In this document: one piece after another, positions 25,368-33,255 of the stretch
How positions within the stretch are numbered: position 1 is the stretch's first letter
Layout: every line of letters begins with the position of its first letter
Assembly (NCBI GenBank): GCA_016710885.1
Contig: JADJUC010000013.1
Location: 62,001 to 126,000 of the forward strand
DNA from: Candidatus Proximibacter danicus
Lineage (GTDB): Bacteria > Pseudomonadota > Gammaproteobacteria > Burkholderiales > Rhodocyclaceae
Reading direction: 5' to 3'
DNA: 64,000 nt
Notes under the pieces: generated by a model
Told to the model about the DNA's origin: nothing
Databases searched by the model: none
The model's input: the letters and a program-made list of their open reading frames with translations, nothing else
Position numbers and translations under genes: made by a program

Positions 25368-26443
25368 CGCCGCAGTCGCAGGAAGGAAAAGACAGCGATA
25401 CGCCGGGCGAACAACAAGGGCAGCGCAACGATCATCAGCAGATGCACGGATAGCAAACCGACCAGCAATGACACTCGCCCCTGTGCCACCCACGCCTGCA
25501 CCATCTGCAGCATGTTGCTATAGATCATGTACACGAGCAGGGCCAGAATCAGGTTGGCCGAGCGACCGGCGCGTGGATTGACGAATGAAAGCGGAATGGC
25601 CAGCAGGGCGAGAACAACCGCCGAGATCGGCACGTTGATGCGCCAGAGCAACTCGGCAAGGTCGCGACGATTGTCCGAGCGCAGCAGATCAAGCGACGAC
25701 TCCCCGGCGACCGTACGCTCGATACCACGCGCCTCGCGGGTTTCAACCCGCAGGGCATAGCGGTCAAAGTTCATGATTCTGAATTCAGGGGTTCCGGGGA
25801 CCACCTCGTAGCGACGCCCCTCTTCCAGCACCATGAAACGGTCGCCGTTTTCGGCCGTTTCCTGATAGCCCTTGCTCGCCATCGTCACGCCAAGCTTGCC
25901 GTGCTGCACGGCACTGATGAAAACATTTCTGACGAAGGTCTGGTCTTCACCAATGGCTTCGACGAAAACGACGCGTTCGGTCGAAGCCGCCTCCTTGAAA
26001 CTTCCTGGCGCCACCTGCGAGGCGTCGCTACGCACCTGCATCTTCTGCTTGAACTCGGTACTCATCCGGTTGGACCACGGAGAAAGCACCAAAGTCAGTG
26101 CCGCAATGGCGGCCACGAGAGGTATTGCGAAAACCAGTACCGGACGTATCCAGGCGGTAAGCGATAAGCCAGAAGAGAACCAGACAACCATCTCGGAATC
26201 GCGATAACTCCGTGACAAAGACAACAAAATCGCAACAAACAGGGTCAGAGAGAGCAAATACGCAGAATAGTTCAAGGCAGCAAAACCGAGCAAAGCCAAA
26301 ACGGCTTCGGAAGAGACCTTGCCGGCGGCCGCATCCCCCAGCAGACGAATCGCCTGAATGGAGACCATGATGGCAAATAGCGCGACAAAGATGCCGGCGG
26401 CAGAATGTGCGAATTCGCGCCTGACGGCACGCTGGAAAACCAT
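25364..26443 (-). CDS. lptF: LPS export ABC transporter permease LptF
   Basis: 359 aa. Starts MVFQRAVRREFAHSAAGIF, with the same helices-jellyroll-helices layout as LptG and the conserved SPWSNRMSTEFKQ after helix 3. Partner of LptG in LPS export. ATG at 26443 was chosen because upstream residues lie in the divergent promoter gap with pepA, 70 bp wide. The back-to-back lptFG/pepA arrangement is conserved in many proteobacteria. Confidence 0.95.
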   Translation of the reverse strand: MVFQRAVRREFAHSAAGIFVALFAIMVSIQAIRLLGDAAAGKVSSEAVLALLGFAALNYSAYLLSLTLFVAILLSLSRSYRDSEMVVWFSSGLSLTAWIRPVLVFAIPLVAAIAALTLVLSPWSNRMSTEFKQKMQVRSDASQVAPGSFKEAASTERVVFVEAIGEDQTFVRNVFISAVQHGKLGVTMASKGYQETAENGDRFMVLEEGRRYEVVPGTPEFRIMNFDRYALRVETREARGIERTVAGESSLDLLRSDNRRDLAELLWRINVPISAVVLALLAIPLSFVNPRAGRSANLILALLVYMIYSNMLQMVQAWVAQGRVSLLVGLLSVHLLMIVALPLLFARRIAVFSFLRLRR

Positions 26444-26513
26444 GCTTTGACTTCTGCGAAAAGCTGCGGTGATAATCAGGTTTCTGCTGAAAACCTGCAT
26501 AAAGGAGCGGCGA

Positions 26514-28010
26514 GTGGAATTTAGCATAAAAAGCGGAAGTCCGGAAAAGCAGCGCAGCGCCTGTGTCGTCGTCGGCGTCTTCGAACCGCGCAAGCTGACC
26601 CTGCCCGGCGAACTGCTCGATAACGCCTCTCAGCACCACCTTTCCGACATCATTCGCCGGGGCGACATGGAAGGAAAGGCGGGCACCACCCTGCTTCTGC
26701 ACAATGTCCCGGGCACGCTGTGTGATCGCGTCCTGCTGGTCGGCCTCGGCAAGGAAAAGGAATTCCGCGAAAAAGAGTTCTGCCAAGCCATCCGCATTGC
26801 GGTCAAAACCCTCAACGAAACAGGCTCTTTCGATGGCACCGTCTTCCTGACCGAAACTCCAGTGAAAAAGCGCAGCGTGGCATGGCGCGTTCGACAGGCG
26901 GCCATCGTTACACAGGAAACCACTTATCGTTTTGACCAGTTCAAGAGCAAGAAGGACGAAGTCCGCCGCCCGCTGCGAAAACTAACCTTCGCCGTTGAAC
27001 GTCGCAGCGAACTGAACCCCGCCGAAGATGCCCTGGCGCAGGGACTTTCCATTGCGGAAGGCATGGCACTGGCCAAGAATCTTGGCAACCGGCCGGGCAA
27101 TGTCTGCACTCCCACTCATCTTGCCGAAACCGCCCAGAAAATGGCGGAGGAGCACGGCCTTGAAATCCAGGTGCTCGAACGTTCCGACATGGAAGTACTG
27201 GGGATGGGCTCGCTGCTTTCCGTCGCACAAGGATCGATTCAGCCACCCAAACTGATCGTCCTGCATCACAAGGGCGGCAAGAGCGACGAGAAACCGGTGG
27301 TCCTGGTTGGCAAGGGCATAACCTTTGACACTGGCGGCATCTCGCTCAAGCCCGGCCCGGAAATGGACGAGATGAAGTTCGATATGTGCGGTGCCGCCAG
27401 CGTGCTCGGCACAATCAAGGCTGCCGCACTGATGAAGCTGCCGATCAATCTGACCGTTGTTGTGCCCACCGCCGAAAACATGCCCGGTGGCGGCGCCAGC
27501 AAGCCGGGGGATATCGTCACCTCAATGTCTGGCCAGACCATCGAGATTCTCAACACCGATGCCGAAGGCCGCCTGGTTCTGTGCGACGCACTGACCTACG
27601 TCGAGCGCTTTGAACCAGACACGGTGATCGACGTCGCAACGCTGACCGGCGCCTGCGTTATCGCGCTCGGGCATGTCACCAGTGGCCTTTTCGCCAACAA
27701 GGATAGCCTTGCGCGCGATCTTACCGATGCCGGGGAGGAAGCCAATGACCGTGCCTGGCAAATGCCGCTGTGGGACGACTATCAGGAACAGCTGAAGAGC
27801 AACTTCGCCGACATGGCCAACATCGGCGGCCGTGCAGCCGGTTCCGTAACGGCAGCCTGTTTCCTGTCGCGCTTCACCAAGAAATACGACTGGGCGCACC
27901 TCGACATTGCCGGCACGGCCTGGAAATCGGGCGGAGAAAAAGGTGCCACCGGCCGCCCGGTGCCGCTGTTGACCCACTATCTGCTGCAACGCGCCGGGAA
28001 GCTCAATTGA
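26514..28010 (+). CDS. pepA: Leucyl aminopeptidase (cytosol aminopeptidase)
   Basis: 498 aa M17 peptidase. The two-metal catalytic core shows GKGITFDTGGISLKPG and the signature NTDAEGRLVL. It removes N-terminal residues from peptides; in some bacteria PepA also binds DNA. The start is GTG at 26514 (VEFSIKSGS), with AAAGGAG 7 bp before it. Its stop overlaps the TTG start of holC by 3 bases. Confidence 0.95.
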   Translation: MEFSIKSGSPEKQRSACVVVGVFEPRKLTLPGELLDNASQHHLSDIIRRGDMEGKAGTTLLLHNVPGTLCDRVLLVGLGKEKEFREKEFCQAIRIAVKTLNETGSFDGTVFLTETPVKKRSVAWRVRQAAIVTQETTYRFDQFKSKKDEVRRPLRKLTFAVERRSELNPAEDALAQGLSIAEGMALAKNLGNRPGNVCTPTHLAETAQKMAEEHGLEIQVLERSDMEVLGMGSLLSVAQGSIQPPKLIVLHHKGGKSDEKPVVLVGKGITFDTGGISLKPGPEMDEMKFDMCGAASVLGTIKAAALMKLPINLTVVVPTAENMPGGGASKPGDIVTSMSGQTIEILNTDAEGRLVLCDALTYVERFEPDTVIDVATLTGACVIALGHVTSGLFANKDSLARDLTDAGEEANDRAWQMPLWDDYQEQLKSNFADMANIGGRAAGSVTAACFLSRFTKKYDWAHLDIAGTAWKSGGEKGATGRPVPLLTHYLLQRAGKLN

Positions 28011-28432
28011 CCCAAGTCTTTTTCTATCACGGCGCCGCTGACCGCATCCTCGCGGCGGCAGGCCTGATCGCCAAGGCCTGTGCCCAGAAAAAAGCGCTGC
28101 TCGTCTATGCGCCAGACCCTGTCGTGGCGAGCGCATTGGACCGCGCCTTGTGGGTGAATAACCCGACCAGTTTTGTCCCACATGTGGATGCCGCCTCGCC
28201 GCTGGCCGGAGAAACGCCCGTATTGATTACCGGCAATCTCGAACAATTGCCACAAGATGAGCGCCTGATGAACCTTTCCGGCGAAGTACCGCCCGGTTTC
28301 TCGCGTTTTTCCAGCCTCATCGAAGTGGTCAGCGAAGCACCGGAGATCCGGCAACCGGCGCGGGAACGCTTCAAATTCTACAAGGACCGGGGTTACGAAA
28401 TTCAGACCCTTGATCTGACGGGAAAAGCCTGA
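28007..28432 (+). CDS. holC: DNA polymerase III chi subunit
   Basis: 141 aa. Family features: TQVFFYHGAADRILAA at the start, KKALLVYAPDP, LDRALWVNNPTSFVPH and YKDRGYEIQTLDL at the end. Chi links the clamp loader to SSB during replication. TTG start overlapping the pepA stop; the pepA-holC-valS neighbourhood supports it. The stop overlaps the next ATG (TGATG). Confidence 0.92.
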   Translation: MTQVFFYHGAADRILAAAGLIAKACAQKKALLVYAPDPVVASALDRALWVNNPTSFVPHVDAASPLAGETPVLITGNLEQLPQDERLMNLSGEVPPGFSRFSSLIEVVSEAPEIRQPARERFKFYKDRGYEIQTLDLTGKA

Positions 28433-28830
28433 TGAGCAGCGACGATATTGTTTCCCGCGCTGACTCGCTGATGCGCCGCCGGCGCAGCTTTGTCGCAGGT
28501 GCCGCGCCAGGCTTTATTGCCCTCGAACCACCAGAGGAAGCAGACATCCCGGTGCTGACCGAGGAAGTCATGCCGGAAATGCCCGCCGCCAGCATGTCTC
28601 GCCAACGCTTCGACGAAACCATGGCCGCGCAGCTAGCCTCGGAATTTGCCCACGCCCTCGAGCGCCGCCTGGCTACCGAGCTGCCGAGCATGGTTGAAGC
28701 CAGCCTCGCCGTACTTGAAGCGGACCTGAGGCGCGGCATCCTCGATACCGCCGACGCTGCCATAAAGGATTTTCTTGCCCGTCGCGAGCAGTTGCGCCTA
28801 CCGCTCGACGAGCCGAACAAGGCTGGCTGA
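28432..28830 (+). CDS. DUF2486-like hypothetical protein
   Basis: 132 aa, soluble. Begins MSSDDIVSRADSLMRRRRSF, then a proline- and acid-rich linker (DIPVLTEEVMPEMP), then a helical C-terminal half (QLASEFAHALERRLATELPSMVE). Proteins of this layout sit between holC and valS in betaproteobacteria and are labelled DUF2486 or hypothetical. The start overlaps the holC stop. Here the binding protein and GGDEF/EAL genes have been placed between it and valS. Function unknown. Confidence 0.7.
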   Translation: MSSDDIVSRADSLMRRRRSFVAGAAPGFIALEPPEEADIPVLTEEVMPEMPAASMSRQRFDETMAAQLASEFAHALERRLATELPSMVEASLAVLEADLRRGILDTADAAIKDFLARREQLRLPLDEPNKAG

Positions 28831-28861
28831 AGCCCTTCCGTCCATAACCGATTTCTGACAA

Positions 28862-30115
28862 TTGCCCACAGCCATCAGACTCGTAATCTCCCGGAAATCG
28901 CTGTTTCTCCTGCTTGCCATTGCCGCTCTCCTTGGTCTGGGTCAGTGGTTATCGCGTTCGCCTGCGGCGACGCCGATCCGTATTGGCGTACTGCACTCGC
29001 TGACCGGCACAATGTCCGTCAGCGAGGCCCCGCTGGTAGACGCTGTGCGTCTCGCCGTGGAAGAAATCAACGCCAGCGGCGGCCTTCTCGGCCGACAAGT
29101 GGAACTGGTGCTGGCCGACAGTCGCTCCGACTCCACGGTAGCTGCCGCCGAAGCCGAACGCCTGATTGTGGAGGAAAAAGTCAGCGCCCTCTTCGCCTGC
29201 TGGACCTCGGCCTGCCGCAAGGCGGTCAAGCCCATAGTCGAAAAACATCGGCATCTGATGTTCTATCCGCTGCAGTACGAGGGTATGGAGGCTTCGCCAA
29301 ACATCATCTATACCGGCTCGGCCCCGAGCCAGCAGATCATCCCGGGCACCCGATGGGCGCTCGACCATTTCGGCAAACACGTTTACCTGATCGGGTCCGA
29401 CTACATTTTTCCGCGCACAGCCAACCGTATCATCCGCGACTTGGTCGGTGTTGTCGGCGGCAAAGTCCTGCAGGAGCGATACGTGCCGCTTGGGGCAGAC
29501 CCGAGCGCGCTGATCACGAAAGACCTGCGCCAACAGCAACCCAGCGTAATCCTCAACACGCTGAACGGAGACAGCAACAAGCACTTTTTCCGCGCCCTGC
29601 ACGAAGCCGGACTCGACCGGATTCCGGTCATGTCATTCAGCGTTGCCGAGGTCGAGCTCGGTGCATTCATCTCCGACGCCCACCCGGCCCACTACGCCAC
29701 CTGGAGCTATTTCCAGAGCTTGCCCGATGACGACAACCAGCGCTTCGTCAAAGCCTTCCAGGCGCGCTTCGGCAAGAACCGGGTAACCAGTGACCCGATC
29801 GAGGCTGCCTATAGCGGCATTCGGCTCTGGGCCAACGCCGTGCGAGAAGCGGCTTCTGCAGCACCGGAACAAGTCAATCCGGTCATTGGGCGACAGACTC
29901 TGCCGGGTCCTTCCGGGGTCGTCGCAGTCGATGCCAGCACCCGTCATCTATGGAAGATGGTACGTATTGGCAAAGCGCGCGCCGATGGCCAATTCGACCA
30001 GATCGAGGCTTCCGCGACAACCGTGCGCCCGGCGCCGTTTCCCGCCTACCGCAGTATTGAGGCCTGGCGACGCCTCATCGCCGAGTTCGAAGCGGCTGCG
30101 GAGCCAAAACCGTGA
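28862..30115 (+). CDS. Periplasmic amide/urea-type substrate-binding protein (UrtA/AmiC-like)
   Basis: 417 aa from a TTG at 28862. A signal peptide or anchor (SLFLLLAIAALLGLGQWL) is followed by a type I periplasmic-binding fold: IRIGVLHSLTGTMSVSEAPLVD, INASGGLLGRQVELVLADS, LFACWTSACRKAVKPIVE, and LMFYPLQYEGMEASPNI. These phrases are those of UrtA/FmdD/AmiC proteins, which bind urea or short amides. There are no ABC permease or ATPase genes here. Instead its stop overlaps the GTG start of a GGDEF/EAL protein (GTGA), so it is more likely the extracytoplasmic sensor of that enzyme. Ligand unproven. Confidence 0.85.
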   Translation: MPTAIRLVISRKSLFLLLAIAALLGLGQWLSRSPAATPIRIGVLHSLTGTMSVSEAPLVDAVRLAVEEINASGGLLGRQVELVLADSRSDSTVAAAEAERLIVEEKVSALFACWTSACRKAVKPIVEKHRHLMFYPLQYEGMEASPNIIYTGSAPSQQIIPGTRWALDHFGKHVYLIGSDYIFPRTANRIIRDLVGVVGGKVLQERYVPLGADPSALITKDLRQQQPSVILNTLNGDSNKHFFRALHEAGLDRIPVMSFSVAEVELGAFISDAHPAHYATWSYFQSLPDDDNQRFVKAFQARFGKNRVTSDPIEAAYSGIRLWANAVREAASAAPEQVNPVIGRQTLPGPSGVVAVDASTRHLWKMVRIGKARADGQFDQIEASATTVRPAPFPAYRSIEAWRRLIAEFEAAAEPKP

Positions 30116-33100
30116 AACACCTTTCGATCCAGCAGCGCCTGTGGCTCGGTTTCCTGATCGTGGCCGTGCTGCCATTGGCAGGGCTGACCTGGCTCTATCT
30201 GTCCTCGTTCGAGAAAGCATTGACAGAAGCTGTGTTGCAAAACGTTTCCTCCATCGCTGACAAGAAATCTGACGAGATCGATAATTTCATCAGCGAACGA
30301 CTCGCCGATGCGCGCGTCGTTAGCCAGCAGGAACGCTTGTCGCTAGCCATTTCAGGGCTTTCAGAGGCATTTTCTCGCGGTGGCCTGGCCGCCACGCGCG
30401 ACATTGATACAAAACATCGCCAATGGCTGGAAACACTGGAAGATTTTTCCCACTATGGCCACTATTACGACCTGCTGTTGATCGACGCTCAAGGCAACGT
30501 GGTCTTTTCCCTGGCTCACGAATCCGACCTCGGCACCAACCTCATTACCGGCCCTCACCGCACTAGCGGTCTGGCACAAGGCTACCGGCAAGCCATGCAG
30601 CTACTGCAGGTCGACTTGACTCCGTTTCAGGCCTACGAGCCGTCCGACAACAAGATTGCGGGCTTTGTCGTCGCCCCGGTACTTGCCGGCAACCGCGCGG
30701 TCGGTGCGCTGGCCCTGCAACTCAACCTGGACACTTTCACCCCACTGATTGCCGACCGCACCGGCCTCGGGCTCGGCGGTGAGACGGCTCTGGCCAGGCT
30801 CGACGGCAACGAGGTCGCATTTTCCGCGCCACTGCGGCATCAACCGGATGCGAACTACGGCCAACGCCTGCCCATCTCCAAAACTCCGTATCCGATGCAA
30901 CAGGCGCTGCGTGGCGCGCATCATCGCGGCCTCACCGTCGACTATGCTGGCCACACGGTTGCTGCTGCCTGGCGTTACCTGCCGGCACTGCACTGGGGCA
31001 TGGTGGTCAAGATCGATACCGACGAGGCCTTCGCACCGGCAAGAGAGGCACGCCGGCTGGCCCTGATCACGCTCGCAGCCTTTCTGCTCTTTTCCATTCT
31101 TGCCGGCACCTTGCTCGGGCAACGCCTGGTGCGCGCGGAAAAACGGCTGCGCACCAGCCTCGGTCAACTGCAGGAAGCCCAGCGCATCGCCAGCATCGGT
31201 AGCTGGATGCTCGACCTGCGAACAAGCCAGCTTGAATGGTCGGACGAGATTTTCCGCATCTTCGAGATCGACCCGACACAGTTCGGCGCTTCCTACGAAG
31301 CCTTCATCAATACCATCCATCCGGAAGACCGGGAAAAGGTCAGCAAGGCCTATGCCGATTCGGTAAGGGATCACACACCTTACGACATCGTCCACCGCCT
31401 GCGCTTCCCTGACGGACGCATCAAGCATGTGTGGGAACGCTGCGAAACCGACTACGCCGCCAACGGCACCCCTCTGTTCTCGCGCGGCACGGTACAGGAC
31501 GTCACTGCCACCCGGCAGGCAGAAGAAGCACTGGAACTCTATGCCAGTATTTTCAAGCATAGCGGCGAATCCATCCTGGTCTCCGACAGCGAAAACCGCA
31601 TCGTTGCCGTCAACCCTGCGTTCACCCGGCACACCGGTTACACCCTTGACGACGTGCGCGACAAGAATCCGCAGATCCTCGCTTCCGGCCACACCCCACG
31701 CGAGACCTACCAGACACCATGGGCCTGCCTGAACGAAAGCGGGTTCTGGCAAGGCGAACTGTCCGACCGGCGCAAGGACGGCACCACCTACCCGAAATGG
31801 GCCAGCATCTCGGTCATTCGCAACGAAGCCGGCAAAGTCACGCACCACATCGCCAGCTTCACCAATATCAGCGAACGCAAGGCGGCCGAGGAGCGTATCC
31901 ACCAGCTCGCCCACCATGATGTCCTGACCGGTCTGCTCAACCGCTTCAGTCTGGAAAACCGCCTGGAGCAGGCGCTGCTGTCTGCACGCCGCGAGGGTGA
32001 GCAACTGGCAGTGATGTTCATCGACATGGACCACTTCAAGCTGATCAACGACACACTCGGTCACCACCTCGGTGACCTGCTGCTGGTTGAAGTCGCCAAA
32101 CGCCTGCAGACCTGCGTGCGGGAAAGCGACATCATCGCGCGCCTCGGCGGCGACGAATTCATCGTAGTACTCACCGGGCTGGAGGACAGCATGGCCGCCG
32201 CCGCTGTCGCCGGCAAGATTGTCCGGAACCTCAGCCAGCCTTATCAGATCGAGCATCACGTGTTACACACCAGTCCGAGCGTCGGCATCAGCATCTTCCC
32301 GGATGATGGCGAAGACGCCGACGCCCTGATGAAGGATGCCGATACCGCGATGTACGATGCCAAGCGCCGTGGCCGAGGCAATTACCAGTTCTTCACCGCC
32401 GCCATGACTGCTGCGGCGGGAGACCGCCTGGAACTTGAGCGTGGTCTGCGCGACGCACTGACATACAAGCGCTTCGAACTCCATTACCAGCCGCAGATAT
32501 GGACGGCCGACAGCCATGTTTGTGGTGTCGAGGCACTGGTTCGCTGGCGCGATCCGGAACGTGGCCTGGTGCCGCCGCTCAAGTTCATCCCGATCGCCGA
32601 GGAAACGGGGCTGATCGAACCGCTTGGCGACTGGGTGCTGGAAGAAGCTTGCCGGCAATTGGCCGCCTGGCAAGCTGAAGGCATCCATGGCGTACGCATG
32701 GCCGTCAATCTTTCAGCACACCAACTTCGCAACCCGGAGCTGGTCGCGCGGGTTCGCACGGTGATGCTGGAAAACGGCATCGGTGAAGGGGAACTCGAAC
32801 TTGAAGTGACTGAATCTGCCGCCATGGACAACCCGGAACGGGCGATCAGCCAGCTACAGGCCTTGCGCGCACTGGGGGTGCATCTGGCCATCGACGACTT
32901 CGGCACTGGCTACTCCTCGCTCGCCTACCTCAAGCTGCTGCCAATCCAGACGTTGAAGCTGGACCGTGCCTTTGTGCGCGACATCGAAACCGACGAAAAC
33001 GACGCAGCGATCAGTGCCGCGACACTGGCGCTGGCCCACAACCTGGGGCTGCAAGTGGTGGCCGAAGGTGTAGAAAACGAGGCCCAGCGGCAATTCCTGG

Positions 33101-33219
33101 CAAAACTGGATTGCGACATCCTGCAGGGATTCCTGTTCAGCAAACCGCTACCGGCGGCCGAAGCCACGGCATTCCTGCTGGAGCATCGCCGGACAGGGAA
33201 GACAAGCGATCCGGTATAA
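30112..33219 (+). CDS. Membrane sensor with PAS-PAS-GGDEF-EAL (c-di-GMP turnover)
   Basis: 1035 aa from a GTG. Layout: membrane helix about 10-30, large periplasmic domain about 35-310 (Cache-like by size), second helix about 317-338, PAS about 350-465, PAS about 475-590, GGDEF and EAL. The GGDEF site is intact at 679-683 with an RxxD inhibitory site just before it (RESD). The EAL domain has EAL at 807-809, VNLSAHQL, ELEVTES, DDFGTGYSSL and VAEGVEN, so both activities look possible. Translational coupling to the periplasmic binding protein suggests that ligand binding outside the membrane sets c-di-GMP inside. Confidence 0.92.
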   Translation: MKHLSIQQRLWLGFLIVAVLPLAGLTWLYLSSFEKALTEAVLQNVSSIADKKSDEIDNFISERLADARVVSQQERLSLAISGLSEAFSRGGLAATRDIDTKHRQWLETLEDFSHYGHYYDLLLIDAQGNVVFSLAHESDLGTNLITGPHRTSGLAQGYRQAMQLLQVDLTPFQAYEPSDNKIAGFVVAPVLAGNRAVGALALQLNLDTFTPLIADRTGLGLGGETALARLDGNEVAFSAPLRHQPDANYGQRLPISKTPYPMQQALRGAHHRGLTVDYAGHTVAAAWRYLPALHWGMVVKIDTDEAFAPAREARRLALITLAAFLLFSILAGTLLGQRLVRAEKRLRTSLGQLQEAQRIASIGSWMLDLRTSQLEWSDEIFRIFEIDPTQFGASYEAFINTIHPEDREKVSKAYADSVRDHTPYDIVHRLRFPDGRIKHVWERCETDYAANGTPLFSRGTVQDVTATRQAEEALELYASIFKHSGESILVSDSENRIVAVNPAFTRHTGYTLDDVRDKNPQILASGHTPRETYQTPWACLNESGFWQGELSDRRKDGTTYPKWASISVIRNEAGKVTHHIASFTNISERKAAEERIHQLAHHDVLTGLLNRFSLENRLEQALLSARREGEQLAVMFIDMDHFKLINDTLGHHLGDLLLVEVAKRLQTCVRESDIIARLGGDEFIVVLTGLEDSMAAAAVAGKIVRNLSQPYQIEHHVLHTSPSVGISIFPDDGEDADALMKDADTAMYDAKRRGRGNYQFFTAAMTAAAGDRLELERGLRDALTYKRFELHYQPQIWTADSHVCGVEALVRWRDPERGLVPPLKFIPIAEETGLIEPLGDWVLEEACRQLAAWQAEGIHGVRMAVNLSAHQLRNPELVARVRTVMLENGIGEGELELEVTESAAMDNPERAISQLQALRALGVHLAIDDFGTGYSSLAYLKLLPIQTLKLDRAFVRDIETDENDAAISAATLALAHNLGLQVVAEGVENEAQRQFLAKLDCDILQGFLFSKPLPAAEATAFLLEHRRTGKTSDPV

Positions 33220-33255
33220 TCGCCGGCTTTACAAAGCTCCCCCCTCCCGATCCCT

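Noticed and set aside
28862..30115. Part of a urea ABC importer operon
   Set aside because: No permease or ATPase genes adjoin; the next gene is a GGDEF/EAL protein that overlaps its stop codon.
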